This document shows, piece after piece, positions 52,277-60,611 of a stretch of DNA of 64,000 nt. The notes under the pieces were generated by a model. It saw nothing but the letters and a program-made list of their open reading frames with translations, ran no database searches and had not been told where the DNA came from. Made by a program: the position numbers and the translations under genes. The stretch's first letter is position 1. Each line of letters opens with the position of its first letter. This stretch comes from Luteibacter flocculans (lineage in GTDB: Bacteria > Pseudomonadota > Gammaproteobacteria > Xanthomonadales > Rhodanobacteraceae). Location: the NCBI RefSeq assembly GCF_023612255.1, contig NZ_CP063231.1:3268001-3332000 (forward strand). The letters run 5' to 3'.

Positions 52277-54376
52277 GTGTCGATCCCGTTTTCCTGGCGC
52301 TACAAGCGCCTGCTGAGCATGGCGCGGCGCGTGCGTGCGAGCATCGCGCTGCGTGGATGGCGCGGCACGATCGAGCGTATTTCCCAGGACCTAGCTCGCC
52401 GTCCCGACGTTGACGAATCGCTTAGCCTGCTTCCGCTGGAAGCTGCTTTTTCGCCCCTGTCGCTGCCCACATCCACGTCGCCTCGAATCAGCGTGATCAT
52501 CCCGGTTTACGGGAAAATCGAGTACACGCTGGCTTGCCTTCGCTCCATCGCGACGTTCGAACCCGCGGATCCGTTCGAAGTCATCGTCGTGGACGATGCG
52601 TCACCGGACAACACCGCAACGATCCTGGCCGCGGTTTCGGGCCTCCGCGTTATCAACAACGAAAAGAACCTCGGCTTCGTGGGTAGTTGCAACGCGGGCG
52701 CCGCGGCGGCTCGTGGCGAATACCTCATCTTCCTCAATAACGACACACAGGTGACGCCCGGCTGGAGCGAAGCGCTGCTGCGGTGTTTCGAGCGCCATCC
52801 GGACGCTGGCATCGCCGGAAGTCAGCTCGTCTATCCCGACGGCCGCCTCCAGGAAGCGGGCGCCTGGGTGTTCGCCGATGCGTCGGCATGGAACATCGGA
52901 CGCTTCACCTCGCGGAAGAATCCTGCGCTGCGCTACGCCCGCACGGTCGACTACGTCTCCGGCGCGTCGCTGGCCATCCCGCGTCATCTCTTCGAATCGC
53001 TGGGGGGGTTCGACACACGATTCGCACCCGGCTACTACGAAGACACCGACCTCGCCTTCGCCGCTCGCGCCGCTGGCCGGTCCGCCTGGTACGTGCCCGA
53101 CAGCATAGTGGTGCACTCGGAAGGCATCAGCTCCGCCGGCCTTGCAGACACGGGGATGAAACGCTACCAGGCCATCAACCAGACCAAGTTTGCGGAAAAA
53201 TGGCGCGATGCTTTGCGAAAGCAGCCGGCGCCCGGCACGCCGCTGACCGCTGTCGATCGCGCACGCCGTCGCGGAACGGTGCTGGTGGTGGACACCGTCA
53301 TGCCCGATGCGTCGCGGGATTCGGGCTCGCTGCGTCTCGTTGGGATATTGAAACTGCTTTTGGCAGACGGCTGGCACGTGGTCTTCGCGCCCGATGACGG
53401 GCACGCCGAGGACGCCGCCATTCGCGAGCTTGGCGCAATCGGCGTCGAGGTGCTCGTGAGGCCATGGGTTAGCAGCGTGCCGTCGTGGCTCGCCGCGAAT
53501 CACCGTGATCTGCACGCCGCCATTCTGTGTCGCCACACCGTAGCGGCGCAGTACGAAAGCCTGGTGCGTCGACACTCGCCAAGCGCCAAGCTGATCTTCG
53601 ATACGGTGGACCTGCATTTCCTCAGGGAAGAACGCGCCGCCGAACGCAGCGGCAACAGCGCGCTCGCGAGACAGGCGGAAGCCAGCCGTCGGCAGGAGCT
53701 GGCGCTGATCCAGAAAGCCGACACGACCTTCGTCGTCAGCGAGTACGAGCGCGACATGCTCTCCCGGCTGATGCCGGACGCAAGAGTGGCGCTGCTCTCC
53801 AACATCCACGACGTCTACGGACGCGAGACAGGTTTCGCAGGACGGCGCGATCTTCTCTTCATCGGTGGCTATGGACACCCGCCGAATGCCGATGCGATGC
53901 ATTGGATGGCGCAGGACATCCTGCCCGCACTCCGACAAGTCGCGCCCGACGCACGGATTTGGGTTGCCGGAGACGTACCCGACGCTGAGCGTCGCAGTCT
54001 CTCGGATGCCGGCCTGGACATGCTGGGTCGCGTTCCCGACCTGGCGCCGCTGATGAACTCGGTCCTCGCGTCCATCGCACCGCTGCGCTTCGGTGCTGGG
54101 GTCAAGGGCAAGGTCAACATGGCGATGAGTCATGGGTTGCCTGTCATTGGTACGCCCGTCGCGGTAGAGGGCATGCATCTGATCGATGGGCGCGATGTGC
54201 TGACCGCGGTCACTGCCGCCGACTTCGCTAACGCCTATGTTCGGCTCGCCGGGGATCCGGTGGGCTGGCAAAGGCTCTCGGATAGCTCAGTGGCCCACGT
54301 CGCCCGACATTTTTCCGCCCAGGCAGCGCATTCAGCCCTCTGCGAGGCGCTCGGCGACGAGGGACCTTCAGACTGA
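52277..54376 (+). CDS. Two-domain glycosyltransferase (GT2 + GT4-like)
   Basis: A 699-residue protein with a GTG start. The N-terminal part (about 65-300) is GT2: ISVIIPVYGKIEYTLACLRS, VIVVDDASPDNT, LIFLNNDTQVTPGW and GGFDTRFAPGYYEDTDLAF. The C-terminal part (about 330-690) looks like a GT-B fold of the GT4/GT1 type: VLVVDTVMPDASRDSGSLR, then DLLFIGGYGHPPNADAM and APLRFGAGVKGKVNMAMSHG, followed by PVIGTPVAVEGMH. Such fusions usually build repeating glycans (O-antigen, rhamnan or capsule). It sits between ETF-QO and etfB. Sugars used are unknown. Confidence 0.82.
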   Translation: MSIPFSWRYKRLLSMARRVRASIALRGWRGTIERISQDLARRPDVDESLSLLPLEAAFSPLSLPTSTSPRISVIIPVYGKIEYTLACLRSIATFEPADPFEVIVVDDASPDNTATILAAVSGLRVINNEKNLGFVGSCNAGAAAARGEYLIFLNNDTQVTPGWSEALLRCFERHPDAGIAGSQLVYPDGRLQEAGAWVFADASAWNIGRFTSRKNPALRYARTVDYVSGASLAIPRHLFESLGGFDTRFAPGYYEDTDLAFAARAAGRSAWYVPDSIVVHSEGISSAGLADTGMKRYQAINQTKFAEKWRDALRKQPAPGTPLTAVDRARRRGTVLVVDTVMPDASRDSGSLRLVGILKLLLADGWHVVFAPDDGHAEDAAIRELGAIGVEVLVRPWVSSVPSWLAANHRDLHAAILCRHTVAAQYESLVRRHSPSAKLIFDTVDLHFLREERAAERSGNSALARQAEASRRQELALIQKADTTFVVSEYERDMLSRLMPDARVALLSNIHDVYGRETGFAGRRDLLFIGGYGHPPNADAMHWMAQDILPALRQVAPDARIWVAGDVPDAERRSLSDAGLDMLGRVPDLAPLMNSVLASIAPLRFGAGVKGKVNMAMSHGLPVIGTPVAVEGMHLIDGRDVLTAVTAADFANAYVRLAGDPVGWQRLSDSSVAHVARHFSAQAAHSALCEALGDEGPSD

Positions 54377-54526
54377 CATAGCGGCTAGGTAGAGGCCCAT
54401 CACGCCGCGTTCCTTTCCAGCCTCAGTGGATCGCCTTTGAGTCGCCCGGCGCCAGGAGTCTTCACACTCTCATGGCGCTTTTCCGTAAATCGTTACGCGA
54501 TAACGGCATGACGACGAACGCTAGGG

Positions 54527-54549
54527 CAGCCTGACCTCGTCTCAGGCTG
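54527..54549. other. Small hairpin in the etfB upstream gap
   Basis: CAGCCTGA / TCAGGCTG (8 bp, seven-base loop) lies in the 293-base gap between the glycosyltransferase gene and etfB. A TAGAAT at 54598 could be a -10 element for etfBA, with only a poor -35. No other feature is seen in the gap. Confidence 0.35.
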
Positions 54550-54669
54550 AGTCTCACCGAATCCTGCGCCGCGTCAAACTCCCGCAAGAAGATTCGTTAG
54601 AATGGCGAGTCAACTCCAAGGCGTCGCGAGTTCGCGCGAGCGCCCGCCCTAACGAAGCAGGAACCGCGA

Positions 54670-55416
54670 ATGAAGATTCTGGTCGGCTACAAGCGCGTCG
54701 TGGACTACAACGTCCGCATTCAGGTCAAGCCCGACGGCACCGGCGTGGTCACGGACGGCGTCAAGCTCTCCGCCAACCCGTTCGACGATATTGCCCTCGA
54801 AGAGGCCTTGCGCCTGCGCGAGAAAGGCGTGGCTGACGAAGTGGTCGTCGTGGGCATCGGCCCGGCAGACCTGACCGCACACCTCCGCAACGGCCTGGCC
54901 ATGGGCGCCAACCGTGCCATCCACGTGCAAACGGCGGACGCCGTGTCGCCGCTGACGGCTGCCCGAACGCTCCTCAAGCTGGTCGAAAAGGAGCAGCCGG
55001 GCCTCGTGATCCTCGGCAAGCAGGCCATCGATGACGACGCCAACCAGACCGGCCAGATGCTGGCCGCCCTCTGGGACCGCCCCCAGGCCACGTTCGCAGG
55101 CAAGGTAGAGATTGCGGATGGCAAGGCCAAGGTGACCCGCGAAGTCGACGCCGGCCTGGAAGTCATCGAAGCCGATCTGCCGGCCGTCATCACCACCGAT
55201 CTCCGCCTCAACGAACCGCGCTTCATCAAGCTGCCGGACATCATGAAGGCCAAGTCCAAGCCGATCGACGTCATCGAGCTGGGCTCGCTGGGCGTCGAGA
55301 CCGCTGACCACATCAAGACCACCCACTACGCCGCTCCGCCCAAGCGCAGCAAGGGCGTGATGGTGAAGGACGCCGCCGAGCTCGTCGCGGCCCTCAAGCA
55401 GAAGGGCCTGCTGTAA
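54670..55416 (+). CDS. etfB: Electron transfer flavoprotein subunit beta
   Basis: A 248-residue ETF beta subunit, which with EtfA carries electrons from acyl-CoA dehydrogenases such as FadE (encoded here) to ETF-QO. KILVGYKRVVDYNVRIQVKPD is the N-terminal signature in two halves, SANPFDDIALEEALRL follows, and the AMP-binding region has VILGKQAIDDDANQTGQM. It is 23 bases upstream of etfA. GCAGGAACC before the ATG contains a weak ribosome site. Confidence 0.96.
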   Translation: MKILVGYKRVVDYNVRIQVKPDGTGVVTDGVKLSANPFDDIALEEALRLREKGVADEVVVVGIGPADLTAHLRNGLAMGANRAIHVQTADAVSPLTAARTLLKLVEKEQPGLVILGKQAIDDDANQTGQMLAALWDRPQATFAGKVEIADGKAKVTREVDAGLEVIEADLPAVITTDLRLNEPRFIKLPDIMKAKSKPIDVIELGSLGVETADHIKTTHYAAPPKRSKGVMVKDAAELVAALKQKGLL

Positions 55417-55439
55417 AAGCAGCCGACTGGAGAATCGAC

Positions 55440-56381
55440 ATGACCAAGATCCTCGTTATCGCCGAACACCTGGGCGGCAAGCTCAACGGCTCCACCGCAC
55501 GAGCCGTCAGCGCGGCGGCCGCCGTGAAGCCGGATGCCATCGACGTCATCGTGCTGTCCGACGCCCCCGAGGCGGTGGCCGCCGAGGCCGCCAAGATCGA
55601 CGGCGTCAGCAAGGTGCTGACCGTGGCACGCACCGAGAACGCACATAGTCTCGCGGCCATCTACGCACCGCAGATCGTCAAGGCCGCCGCGGGTTACACC
55701 CACGTCTTCGCACCGTCGACGACCTTCGGCAAGGACCTCGCCCCGCGCGTGGCCGCCCTGCTGGGCGTCTCGCAGGTCAGCGACGTCATGACCGTGGAAG
55801 GCCCTCATACCTTCAAGCGCCCGATCTACGCCGGCAACGCCATCGTTACGGTGGAAGTGGATGCTTCCTCGATCGTGGTCGCGACGATCCGCACCGCCTC
55901 CTGGCCGGCCGCCGCATCCAACGGCTCGGCCCCTATCGAAGCCATCAGCGTCGACGCCGCCCTGCCCTCGCACACCCGCTTCGTCGAACTGCAGCAGGGC
56001 AAGAGCGATCGCCCCGACCTCCAGGGTGCGCCCAAGGTCGTCTCCGGTGGCCGCGGCGTGGGCTCCAAGGAGAACTTCGAGATCATCTACAAGTTCGCCG
56101 ACAAGATCGGTGCTGCCGTAGGTGCATCGCGTGCTGCGGTTGACGCGGGATACGTCCCGAACGAAATGCAGGTCGGCCAGACCGGCAAGATCATCGCGCC
56201 GGAGCTTTATATCGCCGTGGGTATCTCCGGTGCGATCCAGCACCTGACCGGCATCAAGGACGCCGGCACGATCGTCGCGATCAACAAGGACGGTGAGGCG
56301 CCCATTTTCGAGATCGCGGATATCGGCCTCGTAGGCGATCTGTTCAAGATTCTTCCGGACTTGGAAGCTTCTCTCGGTTAA
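55440..56381 (+). CDS. etfA: Electron transfer flavoprotein subunit alpha
   Basis: A 313-residue ETF alpha subunit. The C-terminal FAD domain holds the family signature: [20 protein letters not shown] in part, [40 protein letters not shown] and [21 protein letters not shown]. All FAD contacts expected from the signature are visible. In Xanthomonas etfA marks one edge of the variable LPS O-antigen locus, and the genes that follow here fit that role. A 9-bp hairpin without T run (56387-56408) follows its stop. Confidence 0.96.
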   Translation: MTKILVIAEHLGGKLNGSTARAVSAAAAVKPDAIDVIVLSDAPEAVAAEAAKIDGVSKVLTVARTENAHSLAAIYAPQIVKAAAGYTHVFAPSTTFGKDLAPRVAALLGVSQVSDVMTVEGPHTFKRPIYAGNAIVTVEVDASSIVVATIRTASWPAAASNGSAPIEAISVDAALPSHTRFVELQQGKSDRPDLQGAPKVVSGGRGVGSKENFEIIYKFADKIGAAVGASRAAVDAGYVPNEMQVGQTGKIIAPELYIAVGISGAIQHLTGIKDAGTIVAINKDGEAPIFEIADIGLVGDLFKILPDLEASLG

Positions 56382-56430
56382 TCCATGCGGAGGCCGGACG
56401 GCCTCCGCGTCTGCCACGCTACGGACTCCC

Positions 56431-57534
56431 ATGACCAACACCGTCCCCGTCAACGCCCTCGACCGCCACATTGCCCCGATCGCCAGCCAGCTCGATAAGG
56501 CCGCGGCGCAGGTGATCTCCAGCGGCTATTTCGTGCTCGGCCCGAACGTCAAGGCGTTTGAGAAGGAGTTTGCCGCATGGTGTGGTGCTGCCGAATGCGT
56601 CAGCGTCGCCAACGGCACCGAAGCGCTCGAACTCGGGCTTCGCAGCCTCGGCGTCACAAGCGGTAAGGCCGTGGCCGTGGTCGGTAATGCCGCCATGTAT
56701 GGCACCACCGCGGTCCTCGCCTGCGGTGCAGAGCCCGTCTTCGTGGACGTCGATCCGATCACTTGCACCATGGATCCCAAGGCGCTCGAAGCCGTCCTTG
56801 CGAAGCGACGCATCGATGTCGTGATCGTCACGCACCTTTACGGCAAGCTAGCGGATATGGCTGCGCTCACCCTTCTCGCCGAAAAGCACGGCTTCGCCCT
56901 GTTCGAGGATTGCGCGCAGGCGCATGGAGCGAAGGATGCGCAAGGCCGCAAGGCCGGAACGTTCGGCGCAGCAGCCAGCTTCAGCTTTTACCCGACGAAG
57001 AACCTCGGAGCGCTCGGTGACGGCGGCGCGGTGGTGACGAACGATGCGCAAGTCGCTGACACCCTGCGCAAACTGCGCCAGTACGGCTGGACGGCCAAGT
57101 ATCGCAACGAACTGGCCGGCGGCCGCAATAGCCGGCTGGATGAGATCCAGGCGGCCTTCCTCCGCGTCATGTTGCCGCTGCTGGATGGTTGGAACGAGAG
57201 GCGTCGGTCGATCGCAAATCGCTACTCGACCGAAATACGCAATGCCCGCATCGCAACGCCGCCGCCCAGCGGCGACGATTTCGTCGCCCATCTTTACGTG
57301 GTCCATACGGAAGATCGCTCCGGACTGCAAAGCCACCTTGCCAGCCACGGCGTAAACAGCGAAATCCACTACCCCGTACCCGACTATCGCCAGCCGCTGT
57401 TCTCCGACACGTTCGCCAGCACACAATTACCGGTCACGGATCGCTCGTGCACCTCGGTGTTGACGCTCCCCTGCTTCCCCGAACTGACTGATGCTGAGGT
57501 GACACAGGTGATCGAGGCCTGCAACGCGTGGTAA
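56431..57534 (+). CDS. DegT/DnrJ/EryC1 sugar aminotransferase (WxcK/FdtB-like)
   Basis: A 367-residue PLP-dependent sugar aminotransferase. The PLP Lys is in SFSFYPTKNLGALGDGGAVV; GTEALELGLRSLGV near the N terminus and EDCAQAHGA in the middle are further family boxes. With the WxcM-like isomerase/acyltransferase two genes on, the likely reaction is amination of a dTDP-3-keto-6-deoxyhexose at C3, giving dTDP-Fucp3N or dTDP-Quip3N. rmlA/rmlB, which make the precursor, are not in the window. Its stop overlaps the start of the next gene. Confidence 0.85.
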   Translation: MTNTVPVNALDRHIAPIASQLDKAAAQVISSGYFVLGPNVKAFEKEFAAWCGAAECVSVANGTEALELGLRSLGVTSGKAVAVVGNAAMYGTTAVLACGAEPVFVDVDPITCTMDPKALEAVLAKRRIDVVIVTHLYGKLADMAALTLLAEKHGFALFEDCAQAHGAKDAQGRKAGTFGAAASFSFYPTKNLGALGDGGAVVTNDAQVADTLRKLRQYGWTAKYRNELAGGRNSRLDEIQAAFLRVMLPLLDGWNERRRSIANRYSTEIRNARIATPPPSGDDFVAHLYVVHTEDRSGLQSHLASHGVNSEIHYPVPDYRQPLFSDTFASTQLPVTDRSCTSVLTLPCFPELTDAEVTQVIEACNAW

Positions 57535-58478
57535 AGCCACGCTATTCCATCGTCATCCCCGTCTACAAGAACGAGGGATCGATACCGGCGCTACTCCAGG
57601 CACTGGACGAGCTGGCGGCCACGCTCGATGCCCCCATGGAAACCGTGTTCGTCGTGGACGGCAGCCCGGACGCCAGCTTTGCGCGTTTGGAAGAAGGGCT
57701 CAGTACGGTGCGTTTTCAGGCCCGGCTGATCCTTCTGTCGCGCAATTTCGGCGCTTTCGCGGCGATCCGTTGCGGACTGGGAGAGGCGTCGGGGGACTAC
57801 ATCGGCGTCATGGCAGCAGATCTGCAGGAACCGCCTTCGCTGATGCGCGATTTCTTCGCCGCACTCACGGAAAAACCCCTTGACGTTGTGTTTGGTAAGC
57901 GTCTGGGGCGAGAAGATCCGGGGATGAGCAAACTGTTTGCCAACGTCTTCTGGGGTCTTTATCGCCGACTCGTGCAACCCGACGTGCCGCCGGGTGGCGT
58001 GGATGTATTTGCGCTGACCTCCGCATTCAGGGACCGATTGGTCGCCATGAGCGAGGCCAACGGCAGCCTCTTGGGCCTGTTGTTCTGGATGGGCGGCAGA
58101 CGCGAATTCGTCGGTTACACGCGCCAGGAGCGCGAGCATGGCAAAAGCGCCTGGACGCTGAAGAAGAAAGTCACGTACTTGATGGACAGCGTTTTCGCTT
58201 TTTCCGATCTGCCGGTACGTGTGCTCATGGCCGTAGGGCTCATCGGATTGGGCGTAGCGTTGCTTCTTGGCACGCTGGTCGTAGGGGCGCGACTGCTCGG
58301 GGCATTCGAGGTTCCCGGGTTCGCTGGCTCGATGTTGGCGATCCTGTTCTTCGGCGCGTTGAATACGTTCGGTATCGGCATCGTGGGCAACTATGCCTGG
58401 CGAGCTTATGAAAATACCAAGCAGCGCCCCCTCAGCATTGTGTCGCTACAGCTCGACTTTCCACCCAAGGCGTCTTAA
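57528..58478 (+). CDS. Polyprenyl-phosphate glycosyltransferase (GtrB-like GT2)
   Basis: A 316-residue GT2 enzyme with two C-terminal membrane helices (VRVLMAVGLIGLGVALLLGTLVVGARLL; FAGSMLAILFFGALNTFGIGIVGNYAW). Motifs: SIVIPVYKNEGSIPALL, FVVDGSPDASF, LLSRNFGAFAAIRCGL, and AADLQEPPSL, where the usual first Asp of D-A-D-L-Q is Ala. Probably loads a sugar on undecaprenyl phosphate. The GTG start overlaps the aminotransferase stop. A GtrA-like membrane protein, the usual partner of GtrB, is encoded 1.7 kb downstream. Confidence 0.83.
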   Translation: MVKPRYSIVIPVYKNEGSIPALLQALDELAATLDAPMETVFVVDGSPDASFARLEEGLSTVRFQARLILLSRNFGAFAAIRCGLGEASGDYIGVMAADLQEPPSLMRDFFAALTEKPLDVVFGKRLGREDPGMSKLFANVFWGLYRRLVQPDVPPGGVDVFALTSAFRDRLVAMSEANGSLLGLLFWMGGRREFVGYTRQEREHGKSAWTLKKKVTYLMDSVFAFSDLPVRVLMAVGLIGLGVALLLGTLVVGARLLGAFEVPGFAGSMLAILFFGALNTFGIGIVGNYAWRAYENTKQRPLSIVSLQLDFPPKAS

Positions 58479-58542
58479 CACGCCTCTCGTCAGCCGTGTT
58501 TGCAACACCACTGACGACAATCCACTCAAGGGGTTTCAAGGG

Positions 58543-59409
58543 ATGATCAGTCCACAGGCGAATATCAACTCAAACGCCACGATTGGCCAAGGAAGCCGTG
58601 TCGCCGAAGGCGCAACCCTTGGCCCAGGTGTTGCGCTGGGAAACGACGTGAACGTCGCGGAAGGCGCAATCCTCGTTCATGCCGTCATCGGCGACAACGT
58701 CGAGATCGGCCCAGGTGCGATGCTCTGCGGGAATGCCGGCGCCACTCTGCGCGTGGAACCCGGCGTCGTGATCATGGCCGGCGCCGTCGTGTCGGCACCC
58801 GTGGTCATCGCGACGGGTGCTCGCATCCAGCCTGGCGCTGTCGTGGTCCGCGACGTACCGCCGCACGCTATCGTCACCGGTAATCCCGCGCAAATCATTG
58901 GTTATACCGTCTCCTCAGACGGCGACGCGCCGGTAAGCGTCGACGCATCAGGATCGAACCGTGATGCCTCGGTAACACCCACCCTCGTGAGGGGCGTCAC
59001 CCTGCATCGGTTTCCCAAGATCCTCGATCTACGCGGCAACCTGACCGTAGGGGAATTCGGGCGCACGGTGCCTTTCGAGCCGAAGCGTTACTTCATGGTG
59101 TTTGGCGTGCCCAACGCCGAGATCCGAGGAGAGCACGCCCATCGCGAATGCAAGCAGTTTCTGCTGTGCACGCAAGGACGCTGCAGCGTCGTCGCGGACG
59201 ACGGTCACCACCGCGAAGAATTTCTTCTTGATGATCCATCGGTGGGCATCTATCTACCTCCGCTGACCTGGGGGGTGCAGTACAAGTACTCGCCTGACGC
59301 CGTGCTTCTTGTCTTCGCCTCGCACTATTACGACAGTGCCGAGTACATCAGGTCATACCAGGAATTCCGGACATTGACCGCCGGAATAAAGAACGAGGGC
59401 AACGCATGA
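58543..59409 (+). CDS. wxcM: WxcM-like bifunctional acyltransferase / dTDP-ketohexose isomerase
   Basis: A 288-residue fusion. Residues 1 to about 125 are a left-handed beta-helix acyltransferase with hexapeptide repeats (for example SNATIGQGSRVAEGATLGPG, IGDNVEIGPGAM) ending AIVTGNPAQIIGYT. Residues about 140-285 are a cupin of the FdtA/QdtA ketoisomerase family, with the catalytic His pair in EIRGEHAHRECKQFLLC. The same two-domain order is found in Xanthomonas campestris WxcM, which acts in the synthesis of a 3-acetamido-3,6-dideoxyhexose. The Met at 58543 gives a proper hexapeptide start. It overlaps the next gene by four bases. Confidence 0.85.
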   Translation: MISPQANINSNATIGQGSRVAEGATLGPGVALGNDVNVAEGAILVHAVIGDNVEIGPGAMLCGNAGATLRVEPGVVIMAGAVVSAPVVIATGARIQPGAVVVRDVPPHAIVTGNPAQIIGYTVSSDGDAPVSVDASGSNRDASVTPTLVRGVTLHRFPKILDLRGNLTVGEFGRTVPFEPKRYFMVFGVPNAEIRGEHAHRECKQFLLCTQGRCSVVADDGHHREEFLLDDPSVGIYLPPLTWGVQYKYSPDAVLLVFASHYYDSAEYIRSYQEFRTLTAGIKNEGNA

Positions 59410-60191
59410 AGAACGTCTTTGGAATCCATCCCACCGCGATCATTGGCGATAACGTGTCGATCGGCGCCAATGTGACGATCGGAGCTAACACGATCGTCTA
59501 CGACAACGTTGTGCTAGGCGACAACACGATCGTCGGAGCCCAGTGCATCCTCGGCGAGCCCAATGTAGGCATCTATGGAAGCCCCGCCGAGTACACGAAC
59601 CCTGAGCTGTCGATCGGCGCCCATTCGATCATTCGTTCCGGCACGATCATCTATGCCGGCTCGAAGCTCGGCGACCACTTCGAATGTGGTCACCGTGTCA
59701 CGATCCGAGAACGGGCAGATATCGGGCACCATGTCCGAATCGGCACACTGTCGGACATCCAGGGCCACTGCACGATTGGCAACTACGTGCGATTCCACAG
59801 CAACGTGCATATCGGTCACAAGAGCGTGGTGAAAGACTACGTGTGGATCTTTCCATACGTAGTGCTCACAAACGACCCCCATCCGCCATCGGAGACGCTG
59901 CTGGGTGTCACCGTGGAAGAATTCGCGGTCATTGCGACGATGTCGGTTATCCTCCCTGGCGTTACCGTGGGCCGTGACTCGCTCGTCGGTGCATCGTCCA
60001 TGGTTCGCAAGGATGTCGAGCCAGAGACGGTCGTTGCGGGTAACCCCGCAAAGCCCGTGGCGTCGGTGCACGACGTAAAGTCCAAGGCCGATGGTTCCAA
60101 GGTCTACCCTTGGCGCGAATCGTTCGATCGAGGCATGCCCTGGCAGGACATGGGCTATGCCGCTTGGCGCGCCAGTCTTACCGACCAGTAG
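59406..60191 (+). CDS. Left-handed beta-helix acyltransferase
   Basis: A 261-residue hexapeptide-repeat protein; the repeats run almost without break from residue 8 to about 190 (AIIGDNVSIGANVTIGANTI, VLGDNTIVGAQCILG and others), and an inserted loop DPHPPSETLLGV holds a His that may be catalytic. A C-terminal part (SKADGSKVYPWRESFDRG) leaves the coil. Start ATG overlaps the wxcM-like stop. The locus thus holds two acyltransferase domains, so the sugar may receive two acyl groups or one of them may act on another substrate. Confidence 0.83.
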   Translation: MKNVFGIHPTAIIGDNVSIGANVTIGANTIVYDNVVLGDNTIVGAQCILGEPNVGIYGSPAEYTNPELSIGAHSIIRSGTIIYAGSKLGDHFECGHRVTIRERADIGHHVRIGTLSDIQGHCTIGNYVRFHSNVHIGHKSVVKDYVWIFPYVVLTNDPHPPSETLLGVTVEEFAVIATMSVILPGVTVGRDSLVGASSMVRKDVEPETVVAGNPAKPVASVHDVKSKADGSKVYPWRESFDRGMPWQDMGYAAWRASLTDQ

Positions 60192-60200
60192 CAAGCGGCA

Positions 60201-60611
60201 GTGGCAATCACGCTAACAAGGCTGCGCGGTCTGATCTCACGCTCCAGCTTTCTTCGGTTTCTCATTTCCGGTGGCGTCAATACTGGCGCCACCTACGGGA
60301 TGTACCTGCTGTTGCTGCAGTTCATGGGGTACAAGCCCGCGTACACTGTTGCTTATATCTTCGGCATCGTACTGGGCTTCTTACTGAACCGACTGTTTGT
60401 GTTTCAGGCTCACCGCGGTTGGCGTTCACTCGTGCTGTACCCGTTCGTCTACCTTGCCCAGTACCTCGTGAGCCTGGCCGTCGTCTGGGCGTGGGTGGAG
60501 CGGCTCCACATGCCTGCGAGCATCGCCCCGCTTTTTGCCATCTTCATCACGATTCCGCTCACCTACGTGATGTCGCGTATCGTCTTCGGCAAGCGAGCTG
60601 GGTCAGCCTGA
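60201..60611 (+). CDS. GtrA-like membrane protein
   Basis: A 136-residue protein with four membrane helices (RFLISGGVNTGATYGMYLLLL, YTVAYIFGIVLGFLLNRLFVF, YPFVYLAQYLVSLAVVWAWV, APLFAIFITIPLTYVMSRIVF) and the GtrA-family FLxxGGxxT start and N-R-x-x-V-F box. GtrA proteins are thought to flip undecaprenyl-phosphate sugars. The GTG at 60201 is the likely start. Its last nine bases overlap the end of the convergent gene at 60603. It probably works with the GtrB-like enzyme at 57.5 kb. Confidence 0.85.
   Translation: MAITLTRLRGLISRSSFLRFLISGGVNTGATYGMYLLLLQFMGYKPAYTVAYIFGIVLGFLLNRLFVFQAHRGWRSLVLYPFVYLAQYLVSLAVVWAWVERLHMPASIAPLFAIFITIPLTYVMSRIVFGKRAGSA

Noticed and set aside
52601-54271. 556-codon frame antisense to the GT2/GT4 gene
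   Set aside because: Shadow of a gene with clear glycosyltransferase motifs.
56382-56430. JUMPstart/ops element in front of the surface-glycan locus
   Set aside because: The gap after etfA holds only a 9-bp hairpin and no ops-like sequence.
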